From Takifugu bimaculatus (Eukaryota; Chordata; Actinopteri; Tetraodontiformes; Tetraodontidae): a stretch of DNA of 64,000 nucleotides. Position numbers and translations under genes: made by a program. This document shows positions 52,583 through 64,000 of the stretch, piece after piece. The stretch lies in contig CP034979.1 in NCBI GenBank assembly GCA_004026145.2, positions 10,260,246 through 10,324,245 of the forward strand, read 5' to 3'. Position 1 is the stretch's first letter, and each line of letters opens with the position of its first letter. The notes under the pieces are model-generated. The model was not told the origin of the DNA. It saw only the letters and a list, made by a program, of their open reading frames with translations, and made no database searches.

Positions 52583-54464
52583 ATTCTTTTAAAACACTTA
52601 TGGAGCTTGTTTGGTTTTAATGGAAAATCACTGCAGGTCAGGTGGGGTGAAGCAAAGAGCTAGCAAACAGGGAGGCTATATAGCTACATAGCTATAGCTA
52701 TAATAGTTATGCTAATGCTATATTTTAAATGGTAAAAAATGGACAACCTACCTTAAATCTAAGAACGCTGTCGTAATGAAAGCTAAGTGCATGAGCCCCC
52801 GAGGCCAGACTGGGTGTGGCCCTTCTCTTCTCAGGGCTCAGCTCGGTATGAAAATGTTTAGCATGAAGCAGGAAGGAGAACTGATACTACCGGTGATGTG
52901 TGAAACTGTTCACCGTTGAGTCAGCTGTTTACTCCATTCTCGCTGTGTGTCACTGGACATTACTCGGAACTGGTCTGGCAGGTTCTAACTTCTATGTTCA
53001 CAACAAATATGTGAGAAATCTACAGGCTTTTTTTGCCTTCGTGTTTTTACGGCAGCCATGACTTGAAGTTGTGGGTAAACAGAAACCTGTTTTGCTTCTG
53101 GTCCCAAAGGTGCACCGTGGCTTTAATACACCTGAGTGGAACAGCTAACATGCTCTTTCTCTAAAAAGCTGTTCTGGGTTTCTGTTGCAACGCAAGTGGA
53201 TGAAAACAGGTCTGTTGTGGACAGCCCCAAACTGTCATCAATCACCTGCTTCAATGTGACCCTCTTCCCCTTATATTTACCCTTATATAACCCTTAGAAA
53301 TGCTCAATCAAGGCAAATACGAATACGCCGACACTGTGAGCACATACGTGGACTTTGATCCAGTCTGTTGCTCGCTTGCCTCACCTGCCATTTCACCCTC
53401 ATGACGTTCCCGCCCCTCCATCTCCATAGCAACCAGGGCACAAAAGCCTGTCTGTAACCAGTTCAGACAGGTTGGGGATTGTATATCCTCTCCCACCCCT
53501 CCCCCACCTCTGAAGGCTGAAGGCATAAAGGTGTGTCACATCCAGTCAGTTGCAGGTATCAGCACGTCACCAACGTTTGCGCCAATGAGGAAGCAGTAGG
53601 AAGACAATTAGGATCACCGGTTTGGGATTTGGAGAAGGATTTAATTGGTCAAACAGTTGGTATCCCATAAGCATTTATAGGGTTCTCTGTTGATAAACCT
53701 TTTATATCAGAATAATTAATAAAAGATGTACAAGTGATAACTGGCAGTGTGAAAAATAAGAGCAAAAAGTTTCCATTTTTATAGTTATATTTTTCAAGAA
53801 AGGCAATGCTAACTGGGATTTAAACATTATCAACATGAAGTATATATATATATGTCCATCATCACGGGGTTCCTTTTCTACTGCACTTTATTGACACGTG
53901 AGACCAACGATTATTATCTGAATCAAATAAATAATGGGAATTTTTTCGGTTCTGGTAGTGAGAGCGGCTCTCCACAGAAACGTCCCTCTCACAGGTTGTC
54001 CAGTGGAGACCAGCTGAAATCCACAACCATTGAAAATGCTCCCAGTGCAAGATTAAATCCATATTTGAAATCCCAATCCCAACCTCCTACGGGATTCCCA
54101 GGTAAACATGTTGATGAATGTAATCTTTGTTCATTTTTAAATAAAAATATTCAGGCTTTACTACGCTGATAGTGTTACTTCCTTAAAATACCTTCATATA
54201 TGCATAGAAACGCCTTCATTTCTCTGAAACTCGACAGCCATTGATATACTTCTACACCCTTTATGTCCTCTGTTAACACACTCACACTGAAACTAACCTG
54301 CTTTTGTAATTTAACAGCCTGTGATTACAGATTGACCAGCTCGCTGGCTGCTGAGTAACTAGGAGCAAAGACTGTTTCCTCTTTTCAATCATAACTGTAC
54401 TAACCAGCGAATCCCACTTGTGTTCTCCAGGATTTTTGTAGGCTTTGGGATTTCCAGCCATATT
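52583..54464. other. Intergenic region right of epcam-B
   Basis: No recognisable gene. A plus-strand frame at 53852-54169 (105 codons) follows an (AT)n-rich stretch and contains a possible donor (CCAG|GTAAAC) near 54,101, but it matches no family I know. In human, MSH2 follows EPCAM; I see no msh2 exon here. Confidence 0.5.
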
Positions 54465-55410
54465 CCAGCCTAGCTCCATCCTACCTGGAGGAGCTAGTAA
54501 TACCTTATCAGCCCAATAGACCGCTCCGCTCTCAGAATGCTGGTCTACTTGTGGTCCCCAGAGTCTCTAGAGGTAGAATAGGGGGCCGAGAATTTAGCTA
54601 CCAGGCCCCCCTGCTATGGAACCAGCTCCCTGTCCAGGTACGGGAGGCTGACTCTATCGCTACTTTTAAAATTAGGATTAAAACCTTCCTCTTTGAAAAA
54701 GCTTATTGTCACTAATTCTGTAGTTCTAGTTACTATCATAGACAGACAAATTATCATACTTAGGGGGTTGTCTAATCATTAGGTTAACATCTTAGTTATG
54801 CTGCTATAGGACGAGGCTGCCGGGGTCTGGAAACATGATCACCTGACAGGCCTCTGTCACTCCACTGGGTCATGGTATGGTTTCGTTTCGTTTCGTTTCG
54901 TTTCGTCTCGTCTCCTCTCCTCTCCTCTCCTCTCCTCTCCTCTCCTCTCCTCTCCTCTCCTCTCCTCTCCTCTCCTCTCCTCTCCTCTCCTCTCCTCTCC
55001 TCTCCTCTCCTCTCCTCTAACTAGACTAGTGATGCTATTTCTTATGTAGTTTTTCTGCTCCTCCCACCCCCCCCTTCTGTATTCATCTACAGGTATCGCC
55101 GCCATCAGAGCTGCATACTGACCTCCGACCCCGCTCAACTTGACTCCACCGGCAGCACAATTTACTTAATATAATGTATTATTCTCTATTATCTATGTCT
55201 ATTCTCTCCTCTCCTACCTGTTCTATCCTCTACCTGTCCTCCCCCTTCTCCTCTCTCTCTACCCAGCCGGCCATCAGCAGGGGGGTCCCCCTACATGAGC
55301 CTGGTCCTGCTCAAGGTTTCTTCCTGTTAAAGGGGAGTTTTTCCTGCCACTGTTGCTTGTCTGGGGTCAGGCCCTGGGATTCTGGAAAGCGCCTAGAATA
55401 AATTGATTGT
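54465..55410 (+). mobile_element. 5'-truncated LINE: reverse-transcriptase C-terminus and 3' end
   Basis: The plus strand reads without a stop from about 54,465 to TAA near 54,715: LAPSYLEELVIPYQPNRPLR, then LLWNQLPVQVREADSIATFK and RIKTFLFEKAYCH. This is the typical C-terminal end of reverse transcriptase in fish non-LTR elements. A characteristic 3' tail follows (GGTTTCTTCCTGTTAAAGG, GGAGTTTTTCCTGCCACTG, GCGCC...AATAAATTGATTG) ending near 55,410. It is probably an L2/Rex-type element. The 5' part is missing and a microsatellite sits inside the 3' region. Confidence 0.8.
54882..55019. repeat. Pentanucleotide microsatellite, (GTTTC)n grading into (CTCTC)n
   Basis: About five GTTTC units pass through GTCTC into more than twenty CTCTC/TCTCC units. 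The array lies within the 3' region of a LINE. Such long pure pentamer arrays are usually length-variable. Confidence 0.92.
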
Positions 55411-56027
55411 CACGAGCGCGCTGGGCCCATTGGGTTCTGTTGCTGCTAGAGTCTCTAAACCATACGTTAATATTCAGACCTTCGGTGGCTGGAGATGAAA
55501 TGTTACAAAGACCATTTTAAAAGTGCTGCAAAGGTTCTCCCTGAAGTTCTGGACTTGTAAAAAGGTCACTCGGACTTGAGCTAGGTGGTTAAATGCGACC
55601 TACAGGATCAAACGCCAAAATGGGTCCAAGCGGATCACAATCCAGGAGCAAAGAGGCCCATGAGAAATTCAACAAAATCACAGACTGTGGGATGAAGAAA
55701 ATATAGACGCTTCATATAAATGAATCCAAGCCCTAAAAACAAAAGGTTTTGCATATGCGAGTTCAGGCACGATGGTTTTGACACATTTTAAAAACCAGAT
55801 GTAAAATAGGATGCAAACTCCCCCGGCACATGGAGCAGCTCCAGGATGGTGATTCTGAGCCCAGATTTTCTCTGAACAAGACAAAAAAACATCAGAATCA
55901 CAACAAGATGGCCGCACTTGTTTCCTGGAGATTTAAATTGGGATTAAAAGCCAAATCCAGCACGCTGACACCTGTACACCAGCTCTCCCAGTGCCGTTCT
56001 AGGGGGCATCCACTGGTTTTTCTGGCA
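55411..56027 (-). other. plekhh2: Probable 3'UTR and flank of plekhh2
   Basis: The stretch follows the plekhh2 stop codon on the minus strand and contains no other coding signal. I could not pick a convincing minus-strand AATAAA, so the 3' end is not placed. Confidence 0.4.
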
Positions 56028-59000
56028 TCACAGCAGCGTGGGGGTCTTGCTGGGACGTCCCAGTGCCGGCGGGGATTTGCTCCTCAGCTCTTTACTCTTC
56101 AGGCTGATGGGCTGGACCGCCATTAAGGCGGGGGCAGACATGTGGTGGGCGGTGGCCTTCTGAAGATGGGCATTGTTGATGTAACTGGAGATTAGGAGGG
56201 TGATCTCGCGGACCTGTGGGTGGAACGGGCAGTGAGGGCAGGTCGGTTTCTGATGATACGACACTAAATCCACCAGGTGCTTGAGGTTCACGGAGCACTT
56301 CTTGGAGGCGATTCCAACGTAACAAATCTGAGTAAAGGGGACGGGTGGCGTCACTGACCTTGGAAGCATCCATAGCAAACACATGCTTGGTTGTAGCTTT
56401 GTCTTTGGTGGTGCCGGTACCAACGTTCTGTCCCACCACCAGCATGAAGTCCTGCTTGCAGCCTCCAAATGTCATCACATTCTTGTATGGATGAGAGACC
56501 AGTAACTTCTGTGGGACACACATTTCACTAATTTAAGGCATTCATCTATTGAAGGCAACTGATTCCCTCATGAACTCAACCTCCAAAGGGAAATGGAGCA
56601 TGAATCAGAACGTGTGTTTGAGCCTCACGATCCTTACAACAGAACTGTGCTCCAAAACACTGAGGCCATCTTCATGCACTGCCAACCACACACACACGTC
56701 CTGCTCTGGAGAGGCGGTGACGGCCTGAAAACACAGAAACGGACAGATCCTCAGGGATAAACAGTCAAACACACACATTAAAATAAAAGTTATCCATGGC
56801 CAGGGAATAAAAATGACCTCTGCTTGGAATAATTTGGCCCCAAAGAAAGGCCATTTCCTGGCAACAGTCAGGTAGATCCTGATGCACTCGGATGAACTTC
56901 GACCCCTGAGGGAGGCCCAGCGGGCAGAGAGACGCTGCAGCAGTTGTCTGGAAGGAGAAAGAGCTTTTCAACATTAGCCGCAAGTAAAAATCCATGTGAG
57001 TGAATGTTGTGTTTGATGTTCATGTTAGATTACTGGATAAAAGAGGTGTGATATTAGGAATGAAACCTTAGTCTTCTACTACCTGAGCTGCTCCTCAGAT
57101 GCGGTCCTGCGGTAATGTTTGGGGTAAAACCTCTCCAGGACCTGCTTCAAGGTTTGAGTAGATTTGGTCTGGGCTGATCCAGGCGCGGAGAAGGGACGCT
57201 CGAAGTCTCCGAACTCCACCTGAGCACAAACACAACACGCTCTGTCTGGAATAGGCCTTGGACAGGGGTCCATTCCATCCCTCGCCCTCACACATGGGGA
57301 GGGTTAATCAAATGAACACCACTTACAACCCACAAACGCACTCAAAGCAAAACTAGTCATTTATTTATCGTAATGGTCTGTGGCGAATATCGCTCCGTCA
57401 GGTGAGACCTGGGCGAGCAGGGCGGCCATTTCCACAGCCAGCTCTTTGTTGACGGGGAAGTGGCCGGCGACAATGGCCTCGTTCGTTTGATAAGCCAGCA
57501 GCAGCCGCTCCCTCTCCGACTCCCCCCTGACCTGGAGAGAGAAATACAGCCTGGGGAAAAGTGGAAAAACAAGAAAAAGCTTGAATATTATGCAAAGATT
57601 TGGCAGGAACATTATAGTTTCTTTTATACAATGAAAACTGGCCACAGTTGAGCTACAAAATTAGGCACATTTTCATTCTTATCATTTTTTTTAACTGTAT
57701 TCAATGACATTCTTTAAATCTTTCATGTTCTGCCTGATTTTATGTTTACTCTCAATAATTCCTACTAATACTAACGCATTGATGATATACACATACAGTC
57801 AGACTGAATACATCAGCTCTTTTTTTAAAAACAGATTCTTACTGTACAATGTGCAGTGTGAATATATACATCACAAATAGTGCAGAGAATGGTATAGAAA
57901 AGGCAAATGTACCTGCTCTTGTAGGTGAGGCGGACCGTCCGGGTGTTTTCAGACTTGCCTCTGTGCTGCTCCTTAGACGCCTGCTCCCACTTGGAGATAA
58001 TGTCGCAGATCTGAGGGGGACACACGTCTCCTTTAGAACCCAAACACTCGCTATGCTGCATCGCTAAAAGGTGCACCTTGATGTCTCCTTGCAGACAGTG
58101 CTCCAGGTCTCGCCCGGTGGGGTCATCGGTATAGAGGCTGAATCCAGAGAGCCCGGTTTTCCTGGTACCCTGTGTCCTGGTTTAGGCGACACTGAAACTC
58201 GTCCACTGTGGTCGAGGCATCAAAACTTACCACCTGTTGGAAGACAAAACAAAAGCAACGACAGCAACGTGAATTTCTGTCAAATAAAATCACCAGTCCA
58301 TGTTTCATTGAATACAAAGGAAATGTTTCTGTGAGGTTGCGCCATAAACAAAATATTGTGTAAAGAAGCGCGAGACAATCATTCGCAGTCAGGAGAACAC
58401 GAAAGAACTTGCTGATCTTCCCGTTTGTTGCGTTCATACCTGGTAGGTGTTGTTGAGGAAGTGCACAGGCACGCTGAATGGCAGGGAGTGATGATAGGGG
58501 TTCCTCAGTAGGATGGACAGGATCTCCATCCGGGACGGCCTGGCCTGCCTCTCGCCCTTCTGCTGCGTGCGTTCCATCGAGCGCTGGCAGTATATGGCGT
58601 ACTTCCCCACCTCGGTCCTGAACACCACATAACACAACGGTGGGAGCCTGCAGACGGGATTCAGTACCCGCCCTGGCCCCAACCGCAGCCAGGGGGGACA
58701 CGGGGAACCGGGACAGGGCTGATCCTGGACCATGAGCAGAGCTCAACACACACCATACACCCCCGCACACATCAGCACAGCTCATATTTAGATTTGCATA
58801 AATGCAGACCAGGCTTCATATTGTAGGCCTAATGTGATTAGGGACAGCAATTATAATCATCAAAGTTTTAATCCTCTTCGTTAAGAAGTAAAAGATCTAT
58901 TGTGAGACGATGGGTTTGAGTTAAGCTACGTTTGTGACAGTGAAAAACTTCATTGCGACCCTCTAAAACTTGTCTCTACATCATTTGCTGTGCGGTTTAC

Positions 59001-62000
59001 TCGGCTATACAACGGCTGTCAGCTTAGACGCGTTCATGTGGTGACACGTAGGACCCTAGCATTAGCGAGACGTGAGAGATGTTATCACCTGGAGTCTGCT
59101 TGTCGTTTCAGGTGAACCTGGAGGAGCCACAGAAACGGATGCTGAGGCAGAAACAAGCCCACACACAAGGCTAGAAACTGCCAGCCCTAAAGAATCAAAA
59201 GGCAAAAACGTGATCACAGAACTAATTGGACCCTCTGAAAAGCAACTGCAACACACGAGACACAGGAAGAACGTGTATCCCGCCTCGACCCTGCGGAGCA
59301 GCGTCGCACCGCATCGTTCTTGCGATGATCAGTCTAAAGCATCCCTGAAATGCGACAGCTCTGTAGGTCAGTTTTCTTCCAGACAGACAGAAACTCGACA
59401 CATTTCAGACACTGTATCTGGCCCCGAGCTCAAACCCCTCTGGAGAAAAAAAGACGTGCGCCAGTGCTGCCACCTAGTGGCGGCGATACTGACCTGCAGC
59501 GGTCCCGGGTGGCCGTGAGGCTGCCTCCTACGGGTCTGCTTGATGAGCTGGCAGAAGAACTCGTTCTGAAGCTCGGGGTGAGTCAAACAAACCTGCAGAG
59601 CGCTTTGGGCCAGCGACACATGGTAGTCGATAGCCGGAGCATCGATGGCCACGTTGATGAACAGTTGACACGTCTGAGGAGCGAGACGACGGTTTAGATG
59701 GTTGCGCGACATCGGTCGTGCTGGCTGAATCGAGACCGACTGCAGATGTTTGACGTCCAAATAAACACACAAATATGCGTGGCCTGCTTCGGGGAGGTAC
59801 CTTAAAGAGCTTAACGGCCTCCGTTTGCAGCGCTTGTGAGGGCAGTGTGGTGAGAGGGGACGACAGAGCCTCCTTACTGAAGCACATTATGGGATGTCTC
59901 CAGCTCTGAGACGCTGAAAGACGAACACATGTAGCTGCTACAATTTAAGTGGCTTCGAAATGGTTAGAAGAAGAAAAAAAACCCTTAAGGCTCCTTAATT
60001 CAAAGAAGAGAGGCTGATCCCATAATCACAGGACCCAGTATGGACCAGTAAGGGACTCACTTGGATCGCCATCCATTTGAAAGAGTTTTCCAACCAGCTG
60101 CTCGAACTCGGTGCCAAATTTACCCACCGCGGTGCCCACGGCCACAGACAAATGGTACAGCCATGAAACCTATAGAGCACAAACATGTTCGAGGGCCACG
60201 ATCTTTAGGGAACCGTTTTTTCCTGCTTTCTGTCAATGTTAAAACTCCAGAAACTTCAACCAAGGTGTTTAATTTTCTGCACCGGCATTTCAAATCCCTT
60301 ATCTGCCAATTGCTAACGTTAGCGGTGCCGACCTTCTCGTGGTGGGACTCTATGAGCAGGTATGTCGGCCCTTGCTCCTGCGGGTAGACGGCGATGGCGA
60401 AAGGTGCCGGCTGTAAGCCACGCCCACAAGCCTTCAGATCATGGTCTGAATCTGTGGACCTGTCAACCTCCTCAATTCTGGCCTCCCACAGTTTAATCTG
60501 ACCCAGGGGGAACTGAAAACAGCCAGAAGAACAAGGAGACGTGGCTACATCACTCATTTACCTGCTGTATTTCGCACCTCGGAGATGAAGCTTACCTTGT
60601 CTTCCTGGCTGCGGAAGTAATACAAGGTTTTGCCAATCAGAGCACACCAAACCCTCTTAGAGTAGCCATGCTTCACCTGCAGGAGACAGAGTTAGAGAGC
60701 GGCAAAGAACTTCAATTCAAGAAGCTAAATGAATAAAGCCGTAAGAAGTCAGGATTAAAAAGGCCCCTGTGATGAGGCTGGCGGACCTTGACGAGCAGAC
60801 CCTTCATGCTGGGGCGAACGTCCGGCTGGGTGAAGAGAGGACTGGCGGCTTTCACCCGGAGGACACTGTGCAGCACCCTGAGCCACTCGTCCAGCAGGTT
60901 CGGAGAGTCAGCCTTCAGGTAGCAGACCCTCTTACCCGTCACTATCTAAAGACAACAACCCAGCGTGTGACACCACCGTCGTGTTTACATGTCAGTGTGC
61001 ACAACTCTGGATCACCTGGAGGACCTGTTTCCCATCTCCACGAGCAATGTTGCTGGTGGCGTTGACCTCAATCTGACCCTGAGGTTTCCTGATCACGTCG
61101 CTCTACGGACAGGCATGGAACAGGGGTTTCAGTGAAATCTTCTCCCCCAGGAGAATAAAAAGCAGAAATCTGAATGTTCTCCATGAAATGTTGCCTGGAA
61201 CCCACAGGCGATTTGAAGTAGAGCAGCTCTCCATCCTTGAGGACAAACCAGCGTCTCTTCCAGGTTTTCTTCCAGGTCTTCACCATTTTCAACAGGTAGC
61301 CTGACTTCTCCATGGGCTCCTACATGATACAGCAGGGGCCAGTGTTACCGTGGCAACACTGTAAACCTTCAACACAATCTCTCCTCAATTTTAGCGCCTT
61401 TCGTTTATGACATAGACTCATTTTTACGCAAAATGCTACATAAAAGGAGCTGACATGCTAGCATAACTTCCTCCTCCAACCGTGACTGATGAAGATTTTC
61501 CCTCCAGAACACAAGATGCAAGATCCTGAGAGCTACAGAACTCATTTTCGCATGCTGCTGGTGTTCCAGAGGACAGACTCAGGGTCTCTCTGGTGGACTC
61601 ACAGTCTTTCCATTGTCGCTGGCAGTGGAGCAGGTCTTGGGGAGCTTCTGCTCCGGTTCCGAACACTCAGTATCAGTGGAGTAGGCATCGGGAGGGATAG
61701 CATAGTCGCTCTCTGAGGTCATGGAAGACATGGACACCGCTGGACAGGAGGACAAGACACATTCCTTCCATTAAGGGAAAGAAGCAGAGGTCCCATCGCC
61801 TCCCCCCTGCCCTCGTGCTGCCGTACCTCTCTTAAGTGAGCGAGGGCTGCCTGGGCTGCCGTCCTTCCGGGAGCTGGAGGAGGCGTGAGAGCTGCAGACC
61901 GAGGAGCCGTCCTCCTCTCCAGAACTGGAGGACTCCTCTGAGCTGGACGACTCTTCTGGGAACGGACTGCTGCTCAGCATAGTGGCTCTCTGCGAAAGGT

Positions 62001-64000
62001 CACAGGTGACTGAAGAGCAGCTCCAGAACCGGAACCAGCAACGGCTAAAGGTGCTGCTGCTCTTACCCCCTTCAGAGTCGTGTAAACTGGCGTGGTCACG
62101 TTTTTATAGACCAGAGACGTGTACATGACAAAGGCGGGATAGGAAGACTGCAGGGAGCGCTCTGCGACACGGAGCGAAAGCTTGGTTAAAATCTCCCAGG
62201 GCCATCGGATCCTGAAAAACGAGGTGTGCTACCTTTGCTGGCAGCATCCGAGCAGGACGTTTCAGACAGCCGGATTCCTGATTTAGCCACGGCATAGATC
62301 CGACTCTCCTGCGCACAACAGACCACCGTCATTAAAATATTCCCCTGAAATAATCAAATTTGATTTAGAATAGAAGAAAACACTAGTCTGGTGTTTATCA
62401 GGTTCCTGTTCAGACCAGACTGTCTGTATTTAGACTCCTCCAACAATTGAATTGACTATTTTGGTCGTATGACACATTTTCCTCATTGGACTCATTTACA
62501 GGAACGTTAAAATACAATCATCATCTCCTTTCTGAGGTCATCAGATTATTGAAGTCATCATGTAAACAGCAGGATGTGATTACGTCCTTTCTATAATAAC
62601 TGCATTTACCTATTATTAGAAATCTGATCAACACGCTCTGATTTCGCCCCAAAACTCTGAAGAGCATTTTAACCTGCTTACCTTATTCATGTACATCTAT
62701 GAATTAAACATCCGCCCTCCCTCCCCCCCTTAGAAGGCGTCCCGACTGAGCTTCTGACCTTATCTCTAAGGGAGCCGTTGCGTCCTTGCCCTTGTTTTTT
62801 TGGTCACGACCCATCGCTCGCGGCCATGGATGAGGGCAGAGACGAGGGCTGACCAGTAGATTGAGAGCTTTACCCTCTACATCACAACGATGTGCACAGA
62901 CATCAACATCGACCTCACGCTCCATCATTCCCTCACTCGCTAAACGGGATCCGAGACACTTGAACTCCCTCACATGGGGCAAGGACCCATCACCCACCTG
63001 GAGTAGGCAACCCTAAAGAAGGGACCCCCCCCACCACCTCCTTAGGCACCCGGACACACAGTTTGCCTTCTACACAACCATATGATCCCATATGATTGGG
63101 AGAGTACGCCCCCAGGCTCCCTCCAAGAACCCTGCAGACATAAAGAGCTGGTCTGTTGTCCCCCGACTGATATGGAATCTGCATTGTTCCTCATTTGATC
63201 TGAGGCTTTTCTTGAACACCTTGGAGGCTGAGTCGTGAGACACGCCTGGTCCCCACCACCCTGGGCTGGTACCCCTTCCCATCCCCCCTCCACCATCCAA
63301 AGCCCAGTGCTCTTACCCAGGAGGGCAGCCTGTGTAAAGGAGGCGTCGGTGGTGCTGAGCTGTCACTCGACCTGGGGGACGACGCTAAGGGAAGTGCCGC
63401 TTGTGAAATGGGAGGGACCTGAGGTGTGTCCGGGCACGTTTCCATGACGACCTCCTGCCCGTGATCGGCGTCGGCGTCCGGTGGTCTGAAGGGGCGCAGC
63501 ATGCTAAGAGCGTTCCGGGTTTGTCCGTGTGCGGCCTCGCTGCTGATGGGGGGCTGGCTCAGGTGCTTCTTGGCCAACCCAGTCCCGGCCGGGGTGCGGA
63601 GGCGAGGTTGCTTGGGGGAGGCGGGGTTGTCTCTGAGGTCCTGAGGTGGGTTGGGTCGTTTCGGAGTGAGGGCCGGTGTGAGGATGGGGCTGGGGGTGTT
63701 AGGTTCGCTGGAGGAGGACGAAGAGTCGAGGTTCTGCGACTGAAAGCGCTTGTTGAGCTCCTCCGAGTCCTCCAGCTTGGCCCTGGGCACCTGCCCCCCT
63801 CCCATTACTCCCCCCGATGACTCCTGCAGGGTGAAGCTGGCTCGCTCAGCACGCCGCATGTCAAAGTCGAACAGAGAGCTGCTGTCATCCGAAGCTGTAA
63901 GGTAAGCGTCACTGCCGGCCCGGCTGAACCCTGGCCCGTCCCCACCATCTCCTCCTCGGCTCTTTGGTCCTCCGCCGCCTCCAACCCCCTCAGAACCAGC
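56028..64000 (-). CDS. plekhh2: plekhh2, pleckstrin homology, MyTH4 and FERM domain protein (C-terminal 23 coding exons, 5' end outside window)
   Basis: Minus-strand coding exons: 63317->64000, 62233-62308, 62067-62161, 61827-61989, 61603-61739, 61206-61319, 61016-61102, 60787-60945, 60596-60676, 60333-60512, 60061-60169, 59801-59913, 59494-59673, 59089-59186, 58440-58617, 58077-58233, 57913-58010, 57409-57550, 57083-57219, 56818-56947, 56638-56724, 56359-56508, 56028-56213. Order: disordered Ser/Pro-rich region, acidic Ser stretch, PH1 (EKSGYLLKM, KRRWFVLKDGELLYFKSP), PH2 (KHGYSKRVWCALIGKTLYYF), MyTH4 (LTTLPSQALQTEAVKLFK, HPFLWLLQVHLKR), FERM (DIISKWEQASKEQ, RIYLTVARKWPFFGAKLF), and the end SKTPTLL. 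Family members link membrane lipids to cortical actin; PLEKHH2 is known from podocytes. Phases agree at every join except exon 58077-58233, which is 157 nt and carries an apparent +1 at about 58,165. PLEKHH1 is the main alternative. Confidence 0.88.
62745..63250 (-). mobile_element. Degenerate LINE fragment in a plekhh2 intron
   Basis: The plus strand shows words of a common fish LINE read in antisense: CCTTATCTCTAAGGGAG, ATTGAGAGCTTTACCCTC, CTCACGCTCCATCATTCCC and GAGACACTTGAACTCCCTC. On the minus strand this gives REFKCLGSRLASEGMMEREV, a typical segment near the reverse-transcriptase C-terminus. The frame is broken elsewhere. It is the same family as the fragment at 24,930-25,140. Confidence 0.65.

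Overview
The window is nuclear DNA of a vertebrate, almost certainly a teleost fish. Genes are split into short exons with GT/AG introns. There are long (CA)n tracts, a Tigger-type DNA transposon and decayed fish-type LINE fragments. The gene order ttc7a (+), stpg4 (-), calm2 (-), epcam (+) matches the neighbourhood I recall on human 2p21. All exon models below were built by hand from splice sites, reading phase and remembered family sequences; no alignment or search was run.

Layout. 1-1,010: last coding exon and 3' end of ttc7a. 1,011-6,108: intergenic with microsatellites. 6,109-11,119: stpg4 (sperm-tail PG-rich repeat protein), minus strand, one exon boundary unresolved. 11,756-14,768: calm2 (calmodulin), minus strand, complete, with a CpG-rich promoter up to about 15.3 kb. 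18.8-35.2 kb: a large minus-strand gene that I could assemble in frame from a 5-nt first coding exon to a remote cytoplasmic-tail exon (25 coding exons, about 2,577 residues). It encodes a type I membrane protein with a signal peptide, 34 EGF domains, a MUC4-like NIDO-AMOP-VWD core, further EGF domains, a SEA-like segment, a transmembrane helix and a tail. 38.6-40.5 kb: epcam copy A.

The main event is a direct tandem duplication of about 10.5 kb. Unit A is 30,153-40,659 and unit B is 40,660 to about 52,425. Each unit carries the 5' part of the EGF-rich gene and a whole epcam. The extra copy of the EGF-rich gene has no 3' half and is a pseudogene: a 148-bp deletion puts a stop straight after the signal peptide, a 29-bp deletion and a +1 insertion shift the frame, and a 1.4-kb Tigger-like element has inserted cleanly at a TA. 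The two epcam copies carry complementary damage. Copy A has an intact 307-codon frame but lost its native 3'UTR and poly(A) signal at the junction. Copy B keeps the native 3' end but has a 1-bp deletion in exon 4 that stops the frame before the membrane helix. The substitutions between the two epcam frames are nearly all amino-acid replacing.

52.6-56.0 kb: intergenic, with a LINE 3' end that contains a pentanucleotide microsatellite. 56.0-64.0 kb: the C-terminal 23 coding exons of plekhh2 (PH-PH-MyTH4-FERM), minus strand, running off the window end, with an apparent +1 frameshift in the FERM region. Functionally the window combines calcium signalling (calm2), epithelial adhesion and surface coat (epcam, EGF/MUC4-like protein), cortical actin and membrane scaffolding (plekhh2) and membrane-lipid kinase scaffolding (ttc7a).
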